Shown: positions 1-5,506 of the stretch, in pieces
Layout of the letters: every line of letters begins with the position of its first letter
Position numbering within the stretch: the first letter of the stretch is position 1
NCBI GenBank assembly: GCA_023436175.1
Contig: JAEZKE010000051.1
Span: 1 to 6,955, forward strand
Direction of reading: 5' to 3'
Length of the DNA: 6,955 nt
Source of the DNA: Methanobacteriota archaeon
GTDB taxonomy: Archaea > Methanobacteriota > Methanobacteria > Methanobacteriales > Methanobacteriaceae
The notes under the pieces: generated by a model
Databases searched by the model: none
What the model saw: the letters and a program-made list of their open reading frames with translations, nothing else
What the model was told of the DNA's origin: nothing
Position numbers and translations under genes: made by a program

Positions 1-9
1 ATAAAATAA

Positions 10-402
10 TTAATTTCTTGAATCCATCATTCGATCATTAAAATCTATATTTTTCCATCTAATGCCTAACATATCCGCCTGTTGCATGAGAATTTTTACA
101 GCATTCTCATTTCCCTTAACAAGCACCAAATCTTCGCCTGCTTCTTTATACTCTGCAAAAGCTATGGTATTATAATATATTTCTTTTTTAATTTCATTTG
201 TTATATTGTTAAGCAGCACTTTACCAACGTCAAGGGTTGGATCACCGTCTTTAAGGTATCTAATTTCATTTGAAACCTTTCTTTTAAGGTTAAAGAGCCT
301 ATTTATAAATAGTTCTTCTTCTTTACCATCTTCCACTTCTTTACTCCTGAGTAGATTTATAAATGTATCTAACAGCTCAGGTAGGGCATTTTCATCTTCC
401 AT
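10..402 (-). CDS. Small hypothetical protein, 130 aa, family not recognised
   Basis: I do not recognise this protein and give it no function. It is complete, from ATG at 402 to TAA at 12-10. The product is soluble and acidic, with no signal peptide, membrane segment or cysteine motif. The N-terminal half (about residues 7-75) looks like charged amphipathic helices, rich in E, K and L. The C-terminal part (about 88-125) looks like a small alpha/beta segment containing LVLVKGNENAVKILMQQA. The ATG follows AGAGGCGG, a fair Shine-Dalgarno match about 4 bases away. It lies about 590 bases beyond the transporter gene, behind that gene's terminator, so it is probably transcribed separately. Its own promoter region holds a perfect palindrome. 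Coding is supported by uninterrupted length in AT-rich DNA, the ribosome binding site and the same orientation as the neighbours. It is probably a lineage-restricted archaeal protein. Confidence 0.75.
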   Translation of the reverse strand: MEDENALPELLDTFINLLRSKEVEDGKEEELFINRLFNLKRKVSNEIRYLKDGDPTLDVGKVLLNNITNEIKKEIYYNTIAFAEYKEAGEDLVLVKGNENAVKILMQQADMLGIRWKNIDFNDRMMDSRN

Positions 403-441
403 TTTACCGCCTCTTATATATCTAAGTTTCCAAATTGCTTG

Positions 442-460
442 AGTATATGCAACATATACT
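442..460. promoter_or_regulatory. Perfect inverted repeat, possible operator of the 130-aa gene
   Basis: The sequence agtatatgcaacatatact has two 8-base arms that are exact reverse complements around a 3-base centre. On the minus strand it lies 40-58 bases before the ATG at 402. A TATA-like stretch at about 478-492 (minus strand TTATAATA) would place the transcription start near 460, at the edge of the palindrome. A dyad there is where an archaeal repressor would block the polymerase. The position and symmetry are seen; the operator role is inferred. Confidence 0.4.
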
Positions 461-477
461 TTAGAGGATTTTGATTT

Positions 478-492
478 ATTTTATTATAATTT
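478..492 (-). promoter_or_regulatory. Putative TATA box of the 130-aa gene
   Basis: The minus strand reads AATTATAATAAAATA here, a TATA-like element about 80 bases before the ATG at 402. With the usual archaeal spacing of about 25 bases, the start site would fall near 460. The surroundings are nearly all A/T, so other placements are possible. Confidence 0.3.
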
Positions 493-962
493 AGTAAATT
501 CCATGCTTTAATGAAATTAAGCAGATTAGCATTATTTGTTAATAAAATTTTGCTGTTACAAAATTGAAAATTTCATAAACATCGAACATTTCATGTTTGA
601 AAGTTTTTCAAAAATCCTCTTTAAAACATGGTATAGGATTGAGTATCAACTTATTTAAACGTTACATTTTTAAAAAGAAATCCTTGACTAAAATGCTTAA
701 ATTTTAAAATAAATCATAATAATTGTTTAAAAACATCTTTAATCTAATAAATTCATATGATTTAAGTAAAAAATTTATTTATATCTTTTGATGAATTAAT
801 ACAGGATTTTAAAGTTTAAATCAAATTAATACTTTTTATTAAAATATATTAAATAAAAACAAAATTTAAAGGTTATCTTCATTCAAATTTGAAATATATC
901 ATGATTTAAAATCATTAGATAACTTTAATATTTTTTTTTGATAAGGGATGAGGTTGTAACTG
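493..962. other. Gene-free AT-rich intergenic region with several dyads
   Basis: No convincing reading frame or tRNA-like structure is visible. Several dyads stand out. TTTGAAA-GTT-TTTCAAA lies at 596-612, TTCAAATTTGAA is a perfect palindrome at 882-893, and ATGATTT-A-AAATCAT lies at 901-915. The last two are enclosed by a 10-base-pair stem (869-878 with 917-926, one G-U pair) followed by nine T at 931-939, listed separately. The remainder is AT-rich sequence in which I see nothing specific. Confidence 0.6.
869..939 (+). terminator. Branched hairpin followed by T9, terminator-like on the plus strand
   Basis: Bases 869-878 pair with 917-926 (core GTTATCT/AGATAAC). They enclose two smaller perfect palindromes (882-893 and 901-915), and nine T follow at 931-939. 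In a plus-strand RNA this is a stem with a U-tract, the shape of an intrinsic-type terminator or the 3' end of a small RNA. No plus-strand gene lies upstream, so its function is unknown and the AT richness makes chance pairing possible. Confidence 0.3.
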
Positions 963-1014
963 TATGGAAAAAAGGGTAAAAATACCCTTAAGTTGGTAAG
1001 ACTTTTTTTCCATA
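963..1014 (-). terminator. Nested hairpin terminator spanning the transporter stop codon
   Basis: The inner hairpin is AAGGGTA-TTTT-TACCCTT on the minus strand (989-972), with the TAA stop at 990-988 overlapping its first arm and a T-run after it (T6 at 973-968, shared with the stem). An outer inverted repeat of 11 perfect pairs, TATGGAAAAAA (963-973) with TTTTTTCCATA (1004-1014), surrounds it, with its 5' arm inside the last codons (Leu-Tyr-Gly-Lys-Lys). The two stems share bases 972-973. The inner stem plus T-run is a good intrinsic-type terminator for the acs-transporter transcript. Confidence 0.65.
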
Positions 1015-1587
1015 AAGTTCATTCAGCACCTCTGCAAGTCCAACATATATTGCACTGAACCCTGTGAATATTCCTTCATACCCTGCAATTAATGTTATCA
1101 GTCCGTTTCCAGTTATTTCTCCAGCAGACAGCAGGAAAAATAATATGGCCAGGCTAAGGAATACAACCTGTAATCCACGGCTTATTTTTAATGTTCCTAC
1201 AAACATCACCAGGGTAAAAAGTCCCCACATGAACAGATATGCTGCAAGCGATGCTGCATTAGGCGCGGCTCCAAGGTTCAATTTAGGTATTATCAGCAGG
1301 AATACGAAGGACCACCAGAACAGCCCGTATGATCCAAAGGCAACCATAGCAAATGTATTGCCATTTCGATATTCCATTATACCTGCAATAATTTGAGCTA
1401 TTCCTCCATAAGCCAGTCCCATAGCAAGTATCATACTGTCCAGCCCATAAAACCCAGCATTATGGAGATTGAGAAGAACTGTGGTCAGTCCAAATGCTAT
1501 GAGTCCTAGAGGTGCAGGATTTGCAGGAGTATGTTTTGAAAGCTTCCTCCCATCGATAGTTATGGTCGCGAAATCATCTTCAACTAT
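988..1587 (-). CDS. Acetate/succinate-type transporter (GPR1/FUN34/YaaH, AceTr family), probable ATA start
   Basis: This is a six-helix membrane protein that moves acetate across the cytoplasmic membrane. The family includes E. coli SatP (YaaH, 188 aa) and yeast Ady2. Read from 1587 the product is 199 aa. The family signature NPAPLGLIAFGLTT lies at residues 23-36 at the start of helix 1, and hydrophobic helices follow up to a short tail ending KKVLPT. The first canonical start codon (ATG at 1434) is residue 52, after the signature and helix 1, so a protein starting there would be broken. Between the acs stop (1614-1612) and 1434 this frame contains no ATG, GTG or TTG. A perfect GGAGGTG (1599-1593) stands 5 bases before an in-frame ATA at 1587-1585, which I take as the start. 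It lies 24 bases downstream of acs, in the same operon and frame. A substituted or misread ATG would explain it equally well. Confidence 0.85.
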   Translation of the reverse strand: MVEDDFATITIDGRKLSKHTPANPAPLGLIAFGLTTVLLNLHNAGFYGLDSMILAMGLAYGGIAQIIAGIMEYRNGNTFAMVAFGSYGLFWWSFVFLLIIPKLNLGAAPNAASLAAYLFMWGLFTLVMFVGTLKISRGLQVVFLSLAILFFLLSAGEITGNGLITLIAGYEGIFTGFSAIYVGLAEVLNELYGKKVLPT

Positions 1588-1592
1588 TTTTA

Positions 1593-1599
1593 CACCTCC
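1593..1599 (-). promoter_or_regulatory. Perfect ribosome binding site GGAGGTG for the transporter
   Basis: The minus strand reads AAAAAGGAGGTGTAAAAATA. GGAGGTG matches the archaeal anti-Shine-Dalgarno sequence fully and lies 5 bases before an ATA codon. It is among the best ribosome binding sites in the window. It decides the start, because no ATG, GTG or TTG in the transporter frame is nearby. A GTG and a TTG in another frame close by lead only to immediate or very early stops. Confidence 0.75.
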
Positions 1600-1611
1600 T
1601 TTTTGTGGTAA

Positions 1612-3516
1612 TTATTCCTCAAGTGTTGAAATATCTCCAACTTCTTCTCCTCGATCTCTTGCCCTTAAAACTCTTCTCATTATTTTTCCACTTCTTGTTT
1701 TTGGAAGTGAATCCACCTGAGTAATTTGACCTAAAACAGCGACAGGACCTAATTCATATCTTACATGTCTGCTTAAATCTTCAATTAATTGAGTTTTAAG
1801 CTGGTAACCCTCTTTTAATATTACAAATGCCTTGATTACTTCTCCTTTTATTGGATCTGATTTACCAATAACTGCTGCCTCTACCACTGCGGGATGACTT
1901 ACAAATGCAGATTCAACTTCAGAAGTACCAATTCTATGTCCTGCAATTTTTAAGACATCATCTGATCTTCCCTGGATCCAGAAGTAGCCGTCTTCATCTT
2001 TCCTTGCTATATCCCCTGCCGTATATACACATCCTGGAACTTCTTTCCAGTAAGTGTTAAGAAACTTTTCTTTATCATTGTAAAGTGTTCTAAACATCGA
2101 TGGCCATGGTTTTTTGATTACTAAAAGTCCTCCTTTTCCAACAGGTACAGAATTTCCTTCGTCATCAACTACATCTGCATCAACACCAGGCAATGCTCTT
2201 GTGGCTGAGCCTGGTTTAAGTGGAGCTATAGGTAACGGGGAAATCATGTGCATTCCAGTCTCTGTTTGCCACCAGGTATCCATGATAGGACACTTTTCTT
2301 TTCCAACATTTTTGTAAAACCACATCCATGCTTCAGGATTTATTGGTTCTCCAACAGTTCCAAGGATTTTAAGTGATGAAAGGTTGTAAAGGTTAGGGTA
2401 CTTACTTCCAAATCTCATAAGGTGTCTAATTGCAGTTGGAGCTGTGTAAAGTTTTGTTACACCGTATTTTTCCACTACACTCCACCATGCTCCAGGATTT
2501 GGATAATCCGGCGCTCCTTCATATACAAGAGTTGTTGTACCTAAAAGAAGTGGTCCGTAGAGTAAAAAGCTGTGCCCTGTAATCCATCCAATATCTCCTG
2601 TACACCACCATAGATCTCCATCGTGTATGTTAAATACATTGTTGAGTGTTGTAGCTACCCCTACCATGTACCCTGCTGTTGTATGCAAAACACCTTTAGG
2701 TTTTCCAGTGCTTCCAGAGGTATAAAGGATAAAGAGAGGATCTTCTGCATCCATTTCTTCAGCTTCGAGTTCAGCAGGTTCTCCTTCAATAAGTGTTTCG
2801 TAGAATATTTCCCTTCCACTTAACTCAGACATTTCTATTGGGATTCCAGTATGTTTTACCACTACTACAGTTTCAACAGTTGGACACTGCAGCATTGCTT
2901 CATCTGAAACTCTTTTTAAGTCTATAATTTTTCCTCTTCTAAATGTTCCGTCTGCAGTTATCAAAATTTTTGCGTTACAATCATTTATTCTTTCAACAAA
3001 AGCTCCTACACTTAACCCAGAATAAACAACACTGTGTATTGCTCCAATTTTGGTACATGCAAGTAGTACAACTATAAGCTCTGGACACATTGGAAGATAT
3101 GTTGAAACCACATCCCCTTTTTTAACACCCAAATTTTTAAGCGCGTTTGCAAATTTATTTACTTCTCTGTACAGCTCATAATAAGTTAATTTTTTTTCAT
3201 GTCCCCTTTCATTTACATATAAAACTGCAACCTGGTTCCTTTTATCAGTTTCAATCCATCTATCTACGGCATTGTATGCCATATTAATTTTTCCGTTTAC
3301 AAACCATTTATAAAACGGCTCATTACTGTCATCAAGTACTTTATCCCACTTTTTAAACCATACAAATTGTTCTGCCTTTTCTGCCCAGTATTTTTCAATA
3401 TCTTTTCCTTTTTCAATTTCGGATTCCCAGTCTTTTACATGTAGTACATCAACTATTTCTTTGCTTGGCTTGAAGATCCTGTCTTCATTCAGCAGGACAT
3501 CTGTATCATGTCTCAT
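1612..3516 (-). CDS. acs: Acetyl-CoA synthetase, AMP-forming
   Basis: This enzyme converts acetate, ATP and CoA to acetyl-CoA, AMP and pyrophosphate through acetyl-AMP, in the cytoplasm. From ATG 3516 it is 634 aa, close to bacterial Acs (about 650). Visible motifs are the P-loop YTSGSTGKPKG (265-275), WWCTGDIGW (303-311), DTWWQTETG (413-421), the hinge GRSDDVLKIAGHRIG (516-530) and PKTRSGK with catalytic Lys611. Trp416 in the WW pair is the residue that in Salmonella Acs (Trp414) shortens the pocket to fit acetate, so acetate rather than a longer acid is the likely substrate. Other starts are ATG 3540 and TTG 3549. I prefer 3516 because GGTGG lies 8 bases before it, while the others lack a clear ribosome binding site and sit close to the predicted transcription start. 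It is followed after 24 bases by the acetate transporter, so uptake and activation are co-transcribed. In a hydrogenotrophic methanogen this serves carbon assimilation. Confidence 0.96.
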   Translation of the reverse strand: MRHDTDVLLNEDRIFKPSKEIVDVLHVKDWESEIEKGKDIEKYWAEKAEQFVWFKKWDKVLDDSNEPFYKWFVNGKINMAYNAVDRWIETDKRNQVAVLYVNERGHEKKLTYYELYREVNKFANALKNLGVKKGDVVSTYLPMCPELIVVLLACTKIGAIHSVVYSGLSVGAFVERINDCNAKILITADGTFRRGKIIDLKRVSDEAMLQCPTVETVVVVKHTGIPIEMSELSGREIFYETLIEGEPAELEAEEMDAEDPLFILYTSGSTGKPKGVLHTTAGYMVGVATTLNNVFNIHDGDLWWCTGDIGWITGHSFLLYGPLLLGTTTLVYEGAPDYPNPGAWWSVVEKYGVTKLYTAPTAIRHLMRFGSKYPNLYNLSSLKILGTVGEPINPEAWMWFYKNVGKEKCPIMDTWWQTETGMHMISPLPIAPLKPGSATRALPGVDADVVDDEGNSVPVGKGGLLVIKKPWPSMFRTLYNDKEKFLNTYWKEVPGCVYTAGDIARKDEDGYFWIQGRSDDVLKIAGHRIGTSEVESAFVSHPAVVEAAVIGKSDPIKGEVIKAFVILKEGYQLKTQLIEDLSRHVRYELGPVAVLGQITQVDSLPKTRSGKIMRRVLRARDRGEEVGDISTLEE

Positions 3517-3579
3517 ATCTTTTTCCACCACTTTTTTCATTTCTTTCAAAGTATGGTGATTAATAAGTTTTTATTGATA

Positions 3580-3589
3580 TTTATATTTT
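3580..3589 (-). promoter_or_regulatory. Putative TATA box of acs
   Basis: The minus strand reads AAAATATAAA here, the best TATA match before acs. It predicts a transcription start near 3558. That leaves a leader of about 42 bases to ATG 3516, or less than 20 bases to ATG 3540 or TTG 3549. The direct repeats at 3596-3634 lie immediately upstream of it. Confidence 0.45.
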
Positions 3590-3595
3590 ACTATT

Positions 3596-3634
3596 ATTAA
3601 TCATTATAAATATTGATTAATCATGACAAATATT
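3596..3634. repeat. Tandem 19-base direct repeats upstream of the acs TATA box
   Basis: Bases 3596-3614 (ATTAATCAT-TAT-AAATATT) and 3616-3634 (ATTAATCAT-GAC-AAATATT) agree at 16 of 19 positions and repeat with a 20-base period, about two helical turns. The second copy sits in the perfect palindrome TGATTAATCA (3614-3623). The core ATTAATCA occurs again at 3668-3675, and inverted as TGATTAAT at 3557-3564 near the predicted start site. This looks like a regulator binding array for acs, which is an inference from position and repetition. Confidence 0.45.
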
Positions 3635-3719
3635 AAAATTAAATAATAATTATACATAGGCTAAAATATTAATCAAAAATTAATTGAAAGTGAAAATAAA
3701 AATAGACTGTAAAATTAAT

Positions 3720-3749
3720 AAAAAAACTGTTTTAAAGTAAGCATAACAG
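3720..3749 (-). terminator. Putative terminator of the Nudix gene
   Basis: On the minus strand CTGTT (3749-3745) pairs with AACAG (3731-3727) and seven T follow (3726-3720). It lies 37 bases after the Nudix stop. The stem is short and A/T-rich, and an alternative AAAGT/ACTTT pairing exists, so the T-run is the stronger part of the signal. A second weak dyad, TTTGAT-AAA-ATCAAA, lies at 3763-3777. Confidence 0.4.
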
Positions 3750-3785
3750 ACTTTATAAATTATTTGATAAAATCAAAATAAAAAT

Positions 3786-4313
3786 CTATTTTTTACCCAA
3801 CATTTTATCGACTGAATCTTTAATTGGATTTAACAATGGTTTTAAAGCTTCTTTAGTACTAGTTTTACTGGTACTGGCTTTATCATTATGTTCCCCATTA
3901 TAATTATTGTATGCCTTATTTCGATTAACTACAAAATCATTGAGCCAGTCCGCCAGTTCATAATCGTGGAGATCTTCAAAAAATACCCATGCATACCCTT
4001 CATGTTCACTGCTTAAATTGAGGTAACCTTCTACAATTTCACCAGACATTACAATGTGAATGGCCCTAATTAAAGGTAAATTCTGCTCACAAACCCCTAC
4101 AACGTGATCCAGCTTAATCTTCAAATTAGTCTCTTCGTAGACCTCTCTTATAAGGGCCTGATCAAAAGATTCTCCTGAATCTACTTTTCCTCCAGGAAGT
4201 TCCCATTTTCCAGGGTTAGTTTTAGAACTTGTGGAACGTTTAATAATTAAAATTTTACCCTTCTCATCAGTTAAGAGAACCCTTACTGCCAGACCAAAAA
4301 CGTATTCTATCAT
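3786..4313 (-). CDS. Nudix hydrolase with an extra C-terminal tail
   Basis: Nudix enzymes hydrolyse nucleoside diphosphates linked to another group, such as damaged dNTPs, nucleotide sugars or ADP-ribose. The substrate cannot be told from this sequence. The Nudix box G-x5-E-x7-REVxEE-x-x-L is at residues 42-64, with Gly42, Glu48, Arg56, Glu57, Glu60 and Glu61 all present, so metal binding should be intact. The usual box glycine near the end is Asn63. KWELPGG (37-42) before the box and the opening beta strand (FGLAVRVLL) are MutT-like. The core ends near residue 130. The last 45 residues are a low-complexity N/K/S/T-rich linker and a basic amphipathic helix ending DKMLGKK, not part of the usual 130-150 aa fold. 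The gene stands alone, with gaps on both sides. ATG 4313 has only a weak AGGAT upstream, but the fold begins right after it, which supports this start. Confidence 0.92.
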   Translation of the reverse strand: MIEYVFGLAVRVLLTDEKGKILIIKRSTSSKTNPGKWELPGGKVDSGESFDQALIREVYEETNLKIKLDHVVGVCEQNLPLIRAIHIVMSGEIVEGYLNLSSEHEGYAWVFFEDLHDYELADWLNDFVVNRNKAYNNYNGEHNDKASTSKTSTKEALKPLLNPIKDSVDKMLGKK

Positions 4314-4728
4314 TTTTATTTATCCTATAAAATCTATGAACGCCACAAAAACATAGTTTTGTCGGCTTTGATTATTTTGATGTCCTGATTTTTACTTCTA
4401 TATTCATTTTCTATTTACTTATATTAATACTCTGAATTTTAAACTACAATTTAATAAATAATGATAAGATTAAACTTTTTATATTTTTAAATAATATTTA
4501 AAAGTGATGTAATTTAATGAAATAATTTAAAGAGAAATTAAAAAGATTTTAATTTTAAAATAAAATACTGAATTCAATATTTTCTAAATAAATTTTAAGT
4601 CAAAAAGTTGAAGATATTAAATCTAAATGATAGAAAATTTTTAAAGTTTAATTTATCCAGAACTTTAAACAATATAAAGAGTACAAACTTATTTTTAAAT
4701 TAAATGATAACATCTTAGATTTCAGTGT
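4314..4728. other. AT-rich intergenic region before the Nudix gene
   Basis: There is no gene here. Next to the zinc-ribbon gene, TTTAAAGT/ACTTTAAA (4640-4647 with 4662-4669) could form a weak 3' hairpin about 60 bases after the stop. AATTAAA/TTTAATT (4698-4704 with 4728-4734) overlaps the stop but is all A/T. Toward the Nudix gene, TTAATATAAG-like sequence near 4418-4427 (minus strand) is a candidate TATA box. It would give a leader of about 80 bases containing the hairpin at 4342-4366. I see nothing else specific. Confidence 0.5.
4342..4366 (-). promoter_or_regulatory. GC-containing hairpin in the Nudix leader
   Basis: GCCACAAAA (4342-4350) pairs with TTTTGT-C-GGC (4357-4366), nine base pairs with one bulged C and a six-base loop. 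It lies 29-53 bases before the Nudix ATG and is one of very few GC-containing spots in this gap. It could be a leader RNA hairpin or a DNA-binding site. Its role is unknown. Confidence 0.3.
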
Positions 4729-5454
4729 TTAATTACCTGTAATACCGTCTCCACCACAATATTTACATTGAGTTTTACCTTTTCCATTACAGGCAGTACA
4801 TGCTATTTTTCCAGTACCATTACATGGCTCACAAATTAGATCATGTGGATTTGATGGTGTGCTACACGTATTTGCAACATCTAAATTAGCACGATAATAC
4901 CTGTGCTTACCAGTACCGCCACACGTTGGACAAGTTATCTGTCCTGTGCCATTACAATTTGCACATGCTACAAGCCCAGTACCTTCACAAGCAGTACACC
5001 TAACCGTATCGTCAGGAGATGGTGTGTTCTTACCAGTAGTAGAAGATATATCTTTATCCTGTGATGGTGTAAGTGGACTTGAAATATTTTCAACAGGATT
5101 AATACTGAGATCAGAACCTGATGCTAATACTAAATATGTACCCATAAAAGCTACTGCACAAACACATAATATTAAAGAAGCTTTTATTCCTGCACTTTGA
5201 GCAGCCCACCACTTTTTAATGGAATTAGTCTTAGAAATTCCGTTATTATGGGCAGTTTTTGATTTTCCTTTGGCCCTTGTGTCATTAATTTTCTCCCGAA
5301 TTATCTGCTTAGGTATACTTTTGCCTGTTTCTTTAGTTTCTCTTTCAAGGGTATCTATTAATCTCCTCTTTTTTCGGTCAAGCCATTCTCCGCAGTATTT
5401 ACATTTTACTGCATTTGAAGAAACTTCTCCCAAACAATATGGACATTTTTTCAT
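4729..5454 (-). CDS. Zinc ribbon, transmembrane helix and DnaJ-type cysteine-rich repeat protein
   Basis: The 241-residue product has three parts. Residues 4-21 form a CxxC...CxxC zinc ribbon (CPYC, CKYC). Residues 26-82 are a highly basic, probably disordered or helical linker. Residues 92-111 (ASLILCVCAVAFMGTYLVLA) are one membrane helix. After an S/T/P-rich spacer, six exact CxxCxGxG motifs follow, with first cysteines at 153, 164, 175, 208, 220 and 230, grouped three and three around a 25-residue insert. Such repeats are the zinc-binding module of DnaJ (four copies). There is no J domain and no HPD motif, so it is not a DnaJ co-chaperone. The positive charge before the helix predicts ribbon inside and repeats outside the cell. 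I chose ATG 5454 over ATG 5484 because GAGGGTG lies 5 bases before it and the ribbon begins at once. It is co-transcribed with the triple-ribbon gene upstream. Its function is unknown; binding of protein or nucleic acid is possible. Confidence 0.85.
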   Translation of the reverse strand: MKKCPYCLGEVSSNAVKCKYCGEWLDRKKRRLIDTLERETKETGKSIPKQIIREKINDTRAKGKSKTAHNNGISKTNSIKKWWAAQSAGIKASLILCVCAVAFMGTYLVLASGSDLSINPVENISSPLTPSQDKDISSTTGKNTPSPDDTVRCTACEGTGLVACANCNGTGQITCPTCGGTGKHRYYRANLDVANTCSTPSNPHDLICEPCNGTGKIACTACNGKGKTQCKYCGGDGITGN

Positions 5455-5456
5455 CT

Positions 5457-5504
5457 CTACACCCTCATCTGGATCTGAACACATCTAAATTTTTGTCCAG
5501 TCAT
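5457..5504 (-). CDS. 15-codon mini-ORF between the two zinc-ribbon genes
   Basis: ATG at 5504, two bases after the upstream stop codon, opens a frame coding for MTGQKFRCVQIQMRV and closes with TAG (5459-5457) two bases before the next start at 5454. Its ribosome binding site TGGAGGTAA is formed by the last two codons and stop of the upstream gene and lies 4-5 bases from the ATG. The ribosome binding site of the next gene lies inside its last codons. It could pass ribosomes from one gene to the next. It may instead be the remnant start of a longer N-terminus lost by a frameshift. No product is shown to exist. Confidence 0.4.
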   Translation of the reverse strand: MTGQKFRCVQIQMRV

Positions 5505-5506
5505 TT

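Noticed and set aside
206..442. Open frame on the plus strand opposite the 130-aa gene
   Set aside because: It is antisense to a gene with a proper ribosome binding site and shows no recognisable protein features; the shorter plus frame at 82-273 is rejected for the same reason.
1064..1396. Plus-strand frame opposite the transporter
   Set aside because: It is the complement of an identified membrane protein gene; its residues show no domain and it has no ribosome binding site.
988..1434. Transporter starting at ATG 1434 (148 aa)
   Set aside because: This start would remove the NPAPLGL signature and the first helix, and no ribosome binding site precedes it, while the upstream codons clearly encode the family N-terminus.
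3517..3549. acs starting at TTG 3549 or ATG 3540
   Set aside because: Neither has a clear ribosome binding site and both are within 20 bases of the predicted transcription start; they remain possible.
3596..3634. CRISPR array
   Set aside because: There are only two imperfect 19-base copies separated by one base, with no spacers and no cas genes.
4698..4734. AATTAAA/TTTAATT inverted repeat over the stop of the DnaJ-type gene, as a third stop-spanning terminator
   Set aside because: The arms are seven A/T bases and no T-run follows, so chance is a sufficient explanation.
4729..5454. DnaJ co-chaperone for the neighbouring chaperonin
   Set aside because: There is no J domain or HPD motif and a membrane helix is present; archaeal thermosomes do not use DnaJ, and a terminator and a long gap separate the genes.
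5455..5484. Zinc-ribbon/DnaJ-type protein starting at ATG 5484
   Set aside because: No ribosome binding site lies before it, whereas GAGGGTG lies 5 bases before ATG 5454, where the zinc ribbon begins directly.
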